A DNA stretch of 64,000 nucleotides. Origin: Stenotrophobium sp050739895. GTDB taxonomy: Bacteria > Pseudomonadota > Gammaproteobacteria > Nevskiales > Nevskiaceae. Numbering within the stretch: the first letter of the stretch is position 1; each line of letters begins with the position of its first letter. The position numbers and the translations under genes are program-made. This document shows positions 51,835-63,991 of this stretch, piece after piece. The notes below the pieces were generated by a model. The model saw only the letters and a program-made list of their open reading frames with translations. It had not been told where the DNA came from and ran no database searches. The stretch spans positions 1-64,000 of the forward strand of contig JBOICK010000018.1 in assembly GCA_050739895.1 (NCBI GenBank), written 5' to 3'.

Positions 51835-53355
51835 ATGAGCGGAAAATTCAGAATGGATCGTATTACGCGCGAGTGCTTGTCGCAGATGAAGCATGCCACC
51901 GATTATCAGGGCTGGCATGAGGCCGCGCAGGAGCTTGACCGCCATCACGGGCTGGATGAGTGGAGGGACGATGAAACCTCAGAGGATTATGACTGGCGCC
52001 TGATCCGCAGCCGCCTGCGGCAGATCCGCCAGTACCGGGCCGAGGGGCAGACCGCCAAGCTGATCCATCATCTGCGCCAGGGCCTGCACTGGAACCTGGG
52101 CAACACCGGCAATCCGCAGTTGTACGGCATCGCCCACGTCGGCACCAAACGGCTGATTCATGAATACGTGGACGAAGTCAGCGCCGCGCTGGACGACCTC
52201 TGCACGGTGGAGCGGGCCGAGTTCCCGATTGAGCAGAAGCGGCGCTTCTTCAGCGAGGTGGCGCAGAGCTACGGTCGCTCGTCGCTGATGCTGTCCGGCG
52301 GCGCGACCCTGGGTCTGTTCCACGTCGGCGTGGTCAAGGCGCTGTATCGCGAAAAGGTATTGCCGCTGGTGATGTCCGGTTCCAGCGCGGGCTCAGTGGT
52401 GGCGGCCACGGTCGGCACGCGCGGACACAACGAGTTGGAAGACCTGCTCGATCCGCAAAACGCCTACTACAATTTCTGGCGCATCCTGTCCCTGCGGCAC
52501 ATGATTCAGCGCCGTTCCGTCATGGATCAGACCCAGTTGCGCCGAGCGATCATGAAGAACGTCAAAGACCTGACGTTCGAGGAGGCTTTCAAGCGTTCCG
52601 GCCGCACGATCAACATCACCGTGTCGCCCGCCGGCGTCAATCAGCCGCCACGTCTGCTCAATCATCTGACCTTCCCGTATCTCTACATCCAGGAAGCGGT
52701 GCTGGCTTCCTGCGCCGTGCCGATCCTGTTTCCGCCGGTGATGCTGATGACGCAGAACGAGGTCGGCGAGCGCGTGCCCTACATGCCACTGCTGAAGTGG
52801 AACGACGGCTCGCTCAAGTCCGACCTGCCGACGCTGCGCATCCGTCGCTTGCACAACGTCAACCATTTCATCGTCAGCCAGACCAACCCGCATGTGCTGC
52901 CGTTCGTGTCGCGGCGTGAGCCGGGCAGCCGCGGGCTGATGAATTCCGCACGCGATTATGCGTTCTCGACGCTGCGCGGACAGGCCCGCGACATTCTCAA
53001 TCTGGCGCGGGCCAACATGCCGTTCGGCGATTTGCGCAAACCTCTGGACGCTGCCTCCAGCATTCTCGATCAGGACTATCGCGGCAATATAAATATCTTT
53101 CCGGACATGAGTATCTGGCGTTACGCCAATGTCACCAGCAATCCGACGATGGAGTCTATCCAGCGCTTCATGCTGGAAGGCGAACGCGCGACCTGGCCGC
53201 GGATGGAGATGGTCCGCTGCCAGACCAGGATCAGCCAGACGCTTGATGATTGCGCCGAGCGTTTGCGGCAGACAACTGAAGTTGAACGAGCGATGGTGCC
53301 GCAAAAAAAATCGGGTCTGCGCATCGTTCGCAATCACGGTTCGACAGCGGGTTGA
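51835..53355 (+). CDS. DUF3336/patatin-like phospholipase
   Basis: 506 residues; start 51835 or 51853 (MDRITRE). N-terminal DUF3336 (~1-140), then patatin: oxyanion LSGGATLGLFHVG (~155), nucleophile GSSAG (Ser ~183), catalytic Asp in NDGSLKSDLP (~322). Related to SDP1-type triacylglycerol lipases in eukaryotes and to bacterial patatins. It lies between the two MoxR modules, divergent from moxR-1 and upstream of moxR-2. Lipid hydrolysis in the cytosol is likely; a link to stored triacylglycerol is inference. Confidence 0.87.
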   Translation: MSGKFRMDRITRECLSQMKHATDYQGWHEAAQELDRHHGLDEWRDDETSEDYDWRLIRSRLRQIRQYRAEGQTAKLIHHLRQGLHWNLGNTGNPQLYGIAHVGTKRLIHEYVDEVSAALDDLCTVERAEFPIEQKRRFFSEVAQSYGRSSLMLSGGATLGLFHVGVVKALYREKVLPLVMSGSSAGSVVAATVGTRGHNELEDLLDPQNAYYNFWRILSLRHMIQRRSVMDQTQLRRAIMKNVKDLTFEEAFKRSGRTINITVSPAGVNQPPRLLNHLTFPYLYIQEAVLASCAVPILFPPVMLMTQNEVGERVPYMPLLKWNDGSLKSDLPTLRIRRLHNVNHFIVSQTNPHVLPFVSRREPGSRGLMNSARDYAFSTLRGQARDILNLARANMPFGDLRKPLDAASSILDQDYRGNINIFPDMSIWRYANVTSNPTMESIQRFMLEGERATWPRMEMVRCQTRISQTLDDCAERLRQTTEVERAMVPQKKSGLRIVRNHGSTAG

Positions 53356-53447
53356 GACTAAGAAATCTTCAGTACTCAGTGGCATTTATCGGAACTAATC
53401 TAAATTTAAATTTTCTATCACCTCGTAGAACCAACAACGAGGTCTGG

Positions 53448-54464
53448 ATGGAAGACAGCAGCGTCAGCATCACCTTTAAAAACATCGCGCCCGAGCCTGG
53501 CACTGTGCTCCGCGCCTTCAATGATCTACGCGACTACCTCAATTCGCAGATTCTCGGCCAGGAAAATCTGGTAAATCGTCTGCTGGTGGCCCTGCTGGGC
53601 GATGGACACTTGCTCGTCGAAGGGCCACCAGGCCTTGCCAAGACCCGCGCTATCAAGGCACTGGCCCACGGACTGGAAGGCAGCTTTCAGCGCGTGCAGT
53701 TCACTCCAGACATGCTGCCGGCCGATCTCACCGGGTCGGACATCTACCGTCCTGAAGAAGGCGGCTTCCAGTTCCAGCGCGGCCCGCTGTTCCATAACCT
53801 GATTCTTGCGGACGAAGTGAACCGTGCGCCGGCCAAGGTGCAATCGGCGCTGCTTGAGGCAATGGGTGAACGGCAGATCAGTGTCGGCAATGCCACCTAT
53901 GTCTTGCCACCATTATTTCTGGTCATGGCGACCCAGAATCCGATTGAGCACGAAGGTACTTATCCGCTGCCGGAGGCGCAGCTCGACCGCTTCATGCTGC
54001 ATATCATGGTGGACTATCCCGACCGTGCCACCACGTTGCGCATCATGGAGCTGTCTCGTCGCGAAGCACGAAGCGCGGAAGAATTGCCGCCGCCAGTGCA
54101 GTTGCTGCCGCAGGTAATGGTGTTCGCCGCAAGGCGGGAAGTGCTGGATCTGACATTGGCCACATCGGTGGCCGAATATATCGCGGCATTGGTTGAAGCG
54201 ACCCGGCGGCCCGCAGCCTACAGCGACAAACTGTCAGGCTGGCTGCGCTGGGGTGCCAGTCCACGCGCCGCCATCGCCATCGAGCGCGGTGCGCGAGCCT
54301 GCGCCTGGCTACAGGGGCGCGATTATGTGAGTCCTGAAGATGTCCAGTCGATAGCGCCGGACGCACTGCGTCATCGCCTGCTGCTTGACTACAATGCGCA
54401 GGCCAGCGGCGTCACCGCCCAGACCTGCGTGGAGGAATTGTTGAGCCACGTGCCGGCGCCATGA
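53448..54464 (+). CDS. MoxR-type AAA+ ATPase (Bat operon)
   Basis: 338 residues from the Met at 53448 (ribosome site GAGGT). Walker A GPPGLAKTRAIKAL, Walker B ILADEVNRAPAKVQSALLEA, sensor MATQNPIEHEGTYPLPEAQL. An open frame upstream to 53352 is A/T-rich and contains the leader. First gene of the 7-gene plus-strand operon. Confidence 0.9.
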   Translation: MEDSSVSITFKNIAPEPGTVLRAFNDLRDYLNSQILGQENLVNRLLVALLGDGHLLVEGPPGLAKTRAIKALAHGLEGSFQRVQFTPDMLPADLTGSDIYRPEEGGFQFQRGPLFHNLILADEVNRAPAKVQSALLEAMGERQISVGNATYVLPPLFLVMATQNPIEHEGTYPLPEAQLDRFMLHIMVDYPDRATTLRIMELSRREARSAEELPPPVQLLPQVMVFAARREVLDLTLATSVAEYIAALVEATRRPAAYSDKLSGWLRWGASPRAAIAIERGARACAWLQGRDYVSPEDVQSIAPDALRHRLLLDYNAQASGVTAQTCVEELLSHVPAP

Positions 54465-55363
54465 TTCTGCCGGATCTGCCCGAACTGCTGGCCCTGCGCG
54501 GTGCGGCGCAGGGTCTGAGTCTGCATGCACGCCGCCCTGCACTGGCGCGACTGCACGGCGGACACCGTAGCGCCCAACGCGGTCGCGGGCTGGAGTTTGA
54601 GGAAGTGCGCCTGTATGTTCCGGGAGACGACGCACGAAGCATCGACTGGCGTGTCACCGCGCGCCGCGGCAAGCCGCACACCAAGATGTTTCGCGAGGAT
54701 CGGGAGCGCCCGGTGTGGCTGCTGGCCGACCTGCATGCCGGCCTGTTTTTCGGCAGCAAGCGACAGTTGAAGTCGGCTTTGCTGCTGCGTACTGCAGCGA
54801 TGCTCGGCTGGGTCGCCACACTGGGTGGAGATCGCCTGGGTGCGGTCGTGGCTCGTGGGAATATTCCACCAAAAATCCTGCCGCCACGGTCTCGCCAAGC
54901 GGGCGTGCTGCCGGTGTTGCAGGCACTGATAGAAGCGCAGCCGCGCACACCCGGGCAGCCGGAAACCGGGGGGCTCGGCAACGCAGTGACCACGTTGCTG
55001 CGTCTGATCCAGCCGGGCAGTCTGGTGCTGATCCTGAGCGACTTCAGCGGCCTGGATCAAAAGACTCAGGACCTGCTGACCGGTTTGGCGATGCGTTGCG
55101 ACTGTCGCCTGCTGTGGATCACCGATCCGCTGGAAGCCGCCGGCCTGCCAGCAGGCGAATACCGGGCCGGTCTGCCTGACCGGCTGCGTTGGCTGGATGG
55201 TGATCGCAGCCGTAAATCATGGTGTGCGGCCTGGGCTGAACGCGAAAAAAGGCTGCAGCATCTGGCGCGCCGTCTCAACCTGCCACTGACGCGTCTTGAA
55301 ACCTCCAATCGGGTGAATGAGGCATTGCCGCCATTGCTGAGGGAGCCCGCATGGGCGTCGTGA
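54461..55363 (+). CDS. DUF58 protein of the Bat operon
   Basis: 300 residues, no clear N-terminal membrane helices, unlike the DUF58 protein of the first module. DUF58 motif RGLEFEEVRLYVPGDDARSI with DWRVTARRGKPHTKMFRED, then a vWA-like half (LVLILSDFSGLD). Overlaps moxR by 4 bp and the DUF4381 gene by 13 bp. Confidence 0.85.
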   Translation: MILPDLPELLALRGAAQGLSLHARRPALARLHGGHRSAQRGRGLEFEEVRLYVPGDDARSIDWRVTARRGKPHTKMFREDRERPVWLLADLHAGLFFGSKRQLKSALLLRTAAMLGWVATLGGDRLGAVVARGNIPPKILPPRSRQAGVLPVLQALIEAQPRTPGQPETGGLGNAVTTLLRLIQPGSLVLILSDFSGLDQKTQDLLTGLAMRCDCRLLWITDPLEAAGLPAGEYRAGLPDRLRWLDGDRSRKSWCAAWAEREKRLQHLARRLNLPLTRLETSNRVNEALPPLLREPAWAS

Positions 55364-55809
55364 GCAATGATTTTCTGAAACAGTTGGCGCCGGCTCATGC
55401 ACCGCCACCGCCAGGCTGGTGGCCGCCTGCGCCGGGTTGGTGGCTGTTGGCTGCGCTGCTGCTGGTTACGATCGTGTTGTTGCTGATGTGGCTGCGCCAG
55501 CCGCGGCGCCAGTTGAGGCGCATCGCGCTGCGCGAACTCGAACAACTGGAAATCGCTGGCGTTGACGATGCGGACTTGGCGCGGGGGCTGGAACACCTGT
55601 TGCGTCGCTATGCGCTGGCGCGCTACGGACACGGGTCGGTGGCACGGCTGAGTGGTGAGAGTTGGATCAACTTCGTCGCCGCACACGGTGGCACGGCGCT
55701 GGCCGGTGAACCCGGCCGCGACCTGTTGCGCGCGGCTTATGGCAGCGGCGGCAGTTGCCGCCCAGAGTGGCTGAGCGGTGTGCGCAGTTTCCTCAAGGCA
55801 CGCGGATGA
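55351..55809 (+). CDS. DUF4381 membrane protein
   Basis: 152 residues. One membrane helix (WWLLAALLLVTIVLLLMWL) after a Pro/Trp-rich N-terminus, then a cytosolic domain of the DUF4381 pattern (LRRYALARYGHGSVARLSGE). Typical third gene of Bat-type operons. Overlaps on both sides. Confidence 0.83.
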   Translation: MGVVSNDFLKQLAPAHAPPPPGWWPPAPGWWLLAALLLVTIVLLLMWLRQPRRQLRRIALRELEQLEIAGVDDADLARGLEHLLRRYALARYGHGSVARLSGESWINFVAAHGGTALAGEPGRDLLRAAYGSGGSCRPEWLSGVRSFLKARG

Positions 55810-56780
55810 TTCACTTCGCCTGGCCGTGGATGCTGGTGTTCCTGCCACTGCCCTGGCTGCTGGCACGAGTGCTACCACCGGTGCGTCCTCAGGGTGCTGC
55901 TTTGTATCTGCCATTCGCGGCAGAGGTCGGTGCCGAATCTTCAGCGGACTTGAGTGCCGCACCACTCTGGCGCCGCGTGCTGTTTGTGCTGGTATGGCTG
56001 CTGCTGGTCCTGGCAGTGCTGCGCCCACAATGGCTGGGTGATCCGCAGCCGGTACCGACCACCGGGCGCCGTTTGCTGCTGGCGGTAGACCTGTCCGGCT
56101 CGATGGCAACGCAGGACATGGCGGATGGCTACTCGCGGCTGCAGGTTGTGAAGAAGGTCGCGGGTGACTTCATCAAGAGCCGGCATGGCGATCAGGTTGG
56201 CCTGATCCTGTTCGGTACCCGGCCTTATCTGCAGGCACCGCTCAGCGCCGACCTGACTACGGTGAACCAGTTTCTGCAGGAGGCGATGGTCGGCATCGCC
56301 GGCCGTCAGACTGCGATCGGTGACGCCATCGGGCTGGCGATCAAACGGCTGCGTGATGATTCTGACAAGCACCGACATAAAGGCGATACGGTACTGATCC
56401 TGCTCACCGACGGCAGCAGCAACGCGGGCGTGATGTCGCCGCTTGAGGCGGCCAAGCTTGCCGCGGATGCCGGTTTACGGATTTATACCATCGGAGTGGG
56501 TGCGGCGGCACAGGAAAGTTTCTTTGGTTTTGGCGGTGGCAACAGCGATCTTGACGAAGACACGCTCAAGGGAATTGCCAAAGTCACCGGAGGTGAGTAT
56601 TTCAGAGCTACCGACGTCAGTGCACTTCAGAAAGTGTATGCACGGATTGATCAGCTGGAGCCAAGTGCAGGTCGTGACCAGTGGTACCGCCCCGGTACGG
56701 AATGGTTTCCATGGCCTTTGGGCTTTGCATTATTGCTGAGCCTGCCGCTGACGCTGCTGCGAGGGCGGATATGGACCTGA
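55806..56780 (+). CDS. BatA-like vWA membrane protein
   Basis: 324 residues from the Met at 55806 (ATGA overlap). Two N-terminal helices (~5-21 and ~60-80), vWA with MIDAS AVDLSGSMATQDM (DxSxS), TAIGDAIGLAIKRL with Thr, and LLTDGSSNAG, then a C-terminal helix. Bat proteins were named for aerotolerance in Bacteroides; role here is probably envelope protein quality or stress. Confidence 0.85.
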   Translation: MIHFAWPWMLVFLPLPWLLARVLPPVRPQGAALYLPFAAEVGAESSADLSAAPLWRRVLFVLVWLLLVLAVLRPQWLGDPQPVPTTGRRLLLAVDLSGSMATQDMADGYSRLQVVKKVAGDFIKSRHGDQVGLILFGTRPYLQAPLSADLTTVNQFLQEAMVGIAGRQTAIGDAIGLAIKRLRDDSDKHRHKGDTVLILLTDGSSNAGVMSPLEAAKLAADAGLRIYTIGVGAAAQESFFGFGGGNSDLDEDTLKGIAKVTGGEYFRATDVSALQKVYARIDQLEPSAGRDQWYRPGTEWFPWPLGFALLLSLPLTLLRGRIWT

Positions 56781-57775
56781 GCAGCAGCCTGCATGCGTTC
56801 CATTTCCTGAGGCCGTTCTGGCTGGCCGCGCTGCTGCCGCTGTGGGGACTTGCGTTCTGGCTGTCACGGCGACGCAGAGGCGAGGGCAGTTGGGCTCGTG
56901 TGATTGATCCGGATTTGTTTGCCGCGCTGCGCCTGGAAGCGGCCGGTGCTAAGGCATCGTCACCCTGGCCGTGGCTGGCTTTGGCCTGGACGTTGGCGCT
57001 CCTCGCCATGGCCGGGCCGAGCTGGCAACGTGATGTCTCGGCGGCATATCGTGCTCCGGCAGCCTGGGTGCTGGTGCTGGACCTGTCACCGTCGATGAAT
57101 GCGGCTGACCTGACTCCGAATCGCGCGACCCGCGCGCGTTACGCACTGGATGATCTGCTCGGTGCTGCGCGCGATGCCCGCGTCGCCTTGGTGGTATTCA
57201 GCGATGAGCCTTACATCGTCACGCCGCTGACCGATGATGTGAATACGGTGCGTGCACTGCTACCGCCGCTGGCGCCGGATATCATGCCCAGCGCGGGCGA
57301 TAATCTTGCGCCAGCGCTGCGGCAGGCCGGGCAGTTGCTGAAGCGGTCCGGTGCGCGGGAAGAGCGGGTGATTGTGCTGACCGACGGTTTTGCCGATCCC
57401 GCTGCTGCCTTTACCGAAGCGCAGCAACTCAAGTCCGACGATGTGAAATTGAGCGTGGTCGGCATCGGTACCCGCAACGGTGCACCGCTGAGCGATGCCG
57501 ATGGCGGTTTCGTCAAGGACGCGCAGGGCCGGACGCTGATGTTGCGTCTGGATACTGATCGCCTGCGGCAACTCGCGACGGCCGGCGGTGGTGATTACGT
57601 CGATCTGGCGGGTCTGCCTCAATTCATCAGCAGTTTGCAGATGAATCACGATCTTAGCAGCGGCACCTCGGCGATACGCGACATCCACCTCCAGCACTGG
57701 CGCGACGCCGGTGTGTGGTTGTTGCCGTTACTGCTGTTGCTGGCGGCGTTACTGTCGCGGCGGGGCTGGCTGTGA
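56771..57775 (+). CDS. BatB-like vWA membrane protein
   Basis: 334 residues from the Met at 56771, overlapping BatA by 10 bp. Helices at ~10-28 and ~62-80, vWA with DLSPSMNAAD (MIDAS DxSxS) and VIVLTDGFADP, C-terminal helix (VWLLPLLLLLAALLS). Frame is open upstream to 56681 inside batA; I use the start nearest the stop. Confidence 0.83.
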   Translation: MDLSSSLHAFHFLRPFWLAALLPLWGLAFWLSRRRRGEGSWARVIDPDLFAALRLEAAGAKASSPWPWLALAWTLALLAMAGPSWQRDVSAAYRAPAAWVLVLDLSPSMNAADLTPNRATRARYALDDLLGAARDARVALVVFSDEPYIVTPLTDDVNTVRALLPPLAPDIMPSAGDNLAPALRQAGQLLKRSGAREERVIVLTDGFADPAAAFTEAQQLKSDDVKLSVVGIGTRNGAPLSDADGGFVKDAQGRTLMLRLDTDRLRQLATAGGGDYVDLAGLPQFISSLQMNHDLSSGTSAIRDIHLQHWRDAGVWLLPLLLLLAALLSRRGWL

Positions 57776-58731
57776 AGCGCGCATTGATCATCTTGGCCGG
57801 CCTGCTGTTTGCCGGAAACGCCGCGGCATCAGATATCTGGTCGGGTTTATGGCTCACGCCCGATCAGCGTGGCGAACGGTTGTTACAACACGGCGACGCT
57901 GTTGCTGCCGCACACACCTACACTGATCCACGGCGCAAGGCTTACGCCGAATTGCGCGCCGGAGACTACGCTGCCGCAGCGCGCGACTTCGGTGGTTTTG
58001 ATGACAGTGACGCACACTACAACCGCGGCAACGCCCTGGCCCGGGCGGGCGATCTGCAACAGGCGCTCAAGGCTTACGATGCGGCGCTGGCGCGTGATTC
58101 CACCAACCACGATGCGCAGCACAATCGCGATCTGGTGGAACAGGCGCTTAAAAAGCAGGAACAACAGCAGCAGCAGAAAAACTCATCAGGAAATGGCAAG
58201 CCGCAATCCGGCAAAGGAGGGGGGCAGGGCGCGGTCTCTGCGGGCCCACAGGATCAGTCCAAGCAGACACAGAGTCAGCAGCAGGTCAATGCGAACAACG
58301 GCAGCGGCAAGCAGGATGCTGCCACTCAAAATAGCCAAGGCCGCCCAAACGGTGCGACACCTCCGGGCCAAACGGGAAAGCAGTCACAGCCTGCTACGTC
58401 ACAAGCTACACAGGCCGGGCAGGGCAAGTCTCAGTTGCAGCCGGCGAAGCCGACGGACGATGCAGCGCAGGCCAAGAACGATGTCACAGGCAGTCTTCCG
58501 CAGTCTGCACAAGGCAAGAATGTGGACAAAGGTGAAACTGCGTCGCAGCCTTCTCCATCCGTTAGTGGTGAACAGCAACCCACTGCTCCTAATACCGAAC
58601 AGCAGTTGGCGGAGCAACAGTGGCTACGCCGGATTCCGGATGATCCGGGAGGCTTGCTGCGACGCAAATTCATGATCGAACACATGATGAGGCAGCAGAA
58701 CCAGAACCAGCAAAGCCAGCAGGACCAGTAG
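57772..58731 (+). CDS. TPR/low-complexity Bat protein, GTG start
   Basis: 319 residues. GTG at 57772 overlaps the previous stop (GTGA) and gives the signal sequence RALIILAGLLFAGNAAAS; the ATG at 57715 would lie deep inside batB. TPR pair (LRAGDYAAAARDFGGFDDSD; HYNRGNALARAGDLQQALKA), then ~150 residues rich in Gln, Ser, Asn, Gly, and a conserved tail (QWLRRIPDDPGGLLRRKFMI) typical of this Bat component. A periplasmic partner of BatA/BatB. Confidence 0.8.
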   Translation: MKRALIILAGLLFAGNAAASDIWSGLWLTPDQRGERLLQHGDAVAAAHTYTDPRRKAYAELRAGDYAAAARDFGGFDDSDAHYNRGNALARAGDLQQALKAYDAALARDSTNHDAQHNRDLVEQALKKQEQQQQQKNSSGNGKPQSGKGGGQGAVSAGPQDQSKQTQSQQQVNANNGSGKQDAATQNSQGRPNGATPPGQTGKQSQPATSQATQAGQGKSQLQPAKPTDDAAQAKNDVTGSLPQSAQGKNVDKGETASQPSPSVSGEQQPTAPNTEQQLAEQQWLRRIPDDPGGLLRRKFMIEHMMRQQNQNQQSQQDQ

Positions 58732-58733
58732 CC

Positions 58734-60521
58734 ATGAAGAATCTATTCCTGATTGTCACCACGATGTTGCTTGGCAGCTTTTGTGGTGCCGCTATGGCGG
58801 CCGTGACTGCAAGCCTGGATAGAAATCAGGTGGCAAATGGCGATACCGTACAGCTCACCTTGGAGAAAGACAGCTCGGGCGGTGGCGAGCCTGACCTGGG
58901 GCCGCTGAAAAATGATTTTGATGTGTTGGGGACCAGCAGCAGTTCCAACATCCAGTTCATCAACGGCCATATGTCGGCGCAGCGCGAACTGCAGATCACG
59001 CTGTCGCCCAAGCGCAACGGGACCCTGCAGATTCCGCCACTGAGCTGGGATGGCCAGCAGTCCCAGGCGCTCACGCTTACGGTGGCGACGGGTGCCACGG
59101 CGGGCGGTCAGTCAGGCGCTGCGGTGTCCGGCCCCGCCGCGCATGTATTCCTGACCACCACGCTGGACCAGAAGCAGCCCTATGTGCAGGCCGGCGTGGT
59201 GCTGACGGTGCAACTCCATACCGATCAGCACTTGTATCAGGCCAGTCTAGACATGGCCGGCAGCAACGACATGCTGGTGCAGCAGCTCGGCAAGGATCAG
59301 CGCACCAGCGAGATGCGCGATGGCCACCAGTATGATGTGATCGAGCGCAAGTATCTGCTGGTGCCTCAGCGCAGTGGCATTCTGAGTCTGGATGGCCCGA
59401 CGCTCAATGCACAGATCGCAGATGGCAGCCAGGATATTTTTGGCGCCAATTCGCCCTTCGCCAATGCGTTTGGCGGCACACCATTCGCAGGCATGGTCAA
59501 CAGCACCCGGCCGATACGCCTGCATGGCGATCCGATCAATTTGCATGTGCTTCCGCGTCCCGCAGCTGCTAAGGGGCGCGACTGGCTACCCGCGCGGCAG
59601 GTCACATTGGAAGAGGCTTGGCGGCCGGACGACGCCAGTGTCCACGCGGGTGACCCGCTGACCCTGCATCTGCGTCTTAGCGCGGTAGGGCAAACCGGCG
59701 CGCAACTTCCAGACTTGAGTGCGGAGCTCTCTTTGCCTGACGGTCTGAAGGCCTATCCCGATCAGGCCAAGCTCGACACCAGCCTGCAGGCGGGCGAGGT
59801 CGTCGGCAGCCGTGAACAGGACATCGCGCTCATCGCTGACAGTCCAGGTCATTACCAGATTCCAGAACTGCGCTTGTCGTGGTGGGATACCACGCAGAAT
59901 ACGCAGCGCGAGGCGGTATTGCCGGCGCGCACATTGGACATACTCCCCGCTACCGGCGCAGCCAACCCGACTGCGCCACCGCCATTGCCTGAGGCTGCAC
60001 CGAAAACCCGCGCGCCTTCAGCCGCAGCCGTGGTCACACATCAAGTGTCATCTCCGTCGGGTCCGGCGAGTGCCGAGACTCGATCACCGTGGTTCTGGGT
60101 CAGTCTGGCCATGGGGTTGCTCTGGCTGGGCACACTGTACACATGGTGGTTGCTGCGGCGCAGGATTGCACCATTCACGGCGCCATCTGCCGCATCTGTC
60201 TCGGCTGATCCGCCAGCCACGGTTTATGCTGCTCGCAAAGTTTTTCAGGAAGCCTGTCGTGGCAACAATTCGCATGCTGCGCGCCGGGCTTTGCTGGAGT
60301 GGGCCCGTGCTGTGTGGCCCGAACAGCCTCCCGCCGGATTGAATGGATTGGCGCAGCGTCTGGATAATCCGGGCACCGCTGCGCTGTTGCAGAAACTCGA
60401 CCGTGCCTGCTATGCCGGTGGCGACTGGCACGGCGCTGAGTTGGCAGTAGCGCTGACGTCGCTGGCCGGTAGGGTCAAGACCAGTCGTGCTTCGCCAAAG
60501 CTGGCAGAACTGTATCCGTAA
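58734..60521 (+). CDS. batD: BatD-like protein
   Basis: 595 residues. Signal peptide (LFLIVTTMLLGSFCGAAMA), several beta-domains (VTASLDRNQVANGDTVQLTL; FLTTTLDQKQPYVQAGVVLT) typical of BatD oxygen-tolerance proteins, then a membrane helix (FWVSLAMGLLWLGTLYTWWL) and a C-terminal cytosolic helical domain (LLEWARAVWPEQPPAGLNGL). Last gene of the operon, 2 bp after the TPR gene, convergent with valS. Confidence 0.88.
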   Translation: MKNLFLIVTTMLLGSFCGAAMAAVTASLDRNQVANGDTVQLTLEKDSSGGGEPDLGPLKNDFDVLGTSSSSNIQFINGHMSAQRELQITLSPKRNGTLQIPPLSWDGQQSQALTLTVATGATAGGQSGAAVSGPAAHVFLTTTLDQKQPYVQAGVVLTVQLHTDQHLYQASLDMAGSNDMLVQQLGKDQRTSEMRDGHQYDVIERKYLLVPQRSGILSLDGPTLNAQIADGSQDIFGANSPFANAFGGTPFAGMVNSTRPIRLHGDPINLHVLPRPAAAKGRDWLPARQVTLEEAWRPDDASVHAGDPLTLHLRLSAVGQTGAQLPDLSAELSLPDGLKAYPDQAKLDTSLQAGEVVGSREQDIALIADSPGHYQIPELRLSWWDTTQNTQREAVLPARTLDILPATGAANPTAPPPLPEAAPKTRAPSAAAVVTHQVSSPSGPASAETRSPWFWVSLAMGLLWLGTLYTWWLLRRRIAPFTAPSAASVSADPPATVYAARKVFQEACRGNNSHAARRALLEWARAVWPEQPPAGLNGLAQRLDNPGTAALLQKLDRACYAGGDWHGAELAVALTSLAGRVKTSRASPKLAELYP

Positions 60522-60568
60522 GTGGCGTGTCCACCGCGTTGCAGCGCGGATTACTTGCCGGATTCAAT

Positions 60569-63418
<2,850 letters not shown>

Positions 63419-63523
63419 GGATTTTCTTGAAATGAAGGCTCTGCGTCGCGCAAATGTGCATGAACGCTAAAAATGATCGCGAATTGTAGGCGGGCAGGGC
63501 GGCCTTAGCGAGCCGCGATCCGT

Positions 63524-63991
63524 CTATTGGCGTTGTTTCCAGCCGCCTTCCGCGTTCTGCTCGAAGGTATTGAGTTCGTAGCCGCGATCCTTGTAGAACT
63601 TGTAGCGCTCGCGCGACTTGGCGCGGCGCGCGGCATCGCCCTCGACGATTTCCAGCACGCGGTCAAAACGGCTGAAGAAAGCGGGCGCATCCAGGCCAAG
63701 ATTGATCAGTACTGCGTGATGGCTTTCCGGCGGCTCTATGCTGCCGAGCAGGACCATCGGCTGCGGATCTTCGATCTTCTGGCCGATATGCTGTTCATGT
63801 GCGATGAAACTACCCTGTCGGAAACTCCACAGCGCGCCGTTGAGTTCCTCGGCCTGAGCCGCGTCGGGCACGTTGACGTAAACCTTGCGACCGGCGCCGG
63901 TGGCCTTGTCGCAGAGCTTGCAGGCCGTCATGACCGCACTGTCAGCGGGCAGCGTGCTCTCCGGAAGTATGTAGAAATCGATGCGGGTCAT
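63524..63991 (-). CDS. holC: DNA polymerase III chi subunit
   Basis: 155 residues from the Met at 63991 (MTRIDFYILP); a Met at 63997 two codons earlier is also possible, and the true upstream context is outside the window. HolC pattern: ACKLCDKATGAGRKVYVNVP, FRQGSFIAHEQHIG, PMVLLGSIEPPESHHAVLINLG. Couples the clamp loader (through psi) to SSB. 105 bp upstream of valS on the same strand; the next gene upstream in many relatives is pepA. Confidence 0.88.
   Translation of the reverse strand: MTRIDFYILPESTLPADSAVMTACKLCDKATGAGRKVYVNVPDAAQAEELNGALWSFRQGSFIAHEQHIGQKIEDPQPMVLLGSIEPPESHHAVLINLGLDAPAFFSRFDRVLEIVEGDAARRAKSRERYKFYKDRGYELNTFEQNAEGGWKQRQ

Noticed and set aside
53342..53447. Possible sixth AT-core element near the Bat-operon moxR
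   Set aside because: GACAGCGGGTTGAG occurs at 53343 but the A/T stretch is on the other side and no CCGCT lies 99 bp away; it is also inside the end of the patatin gene.
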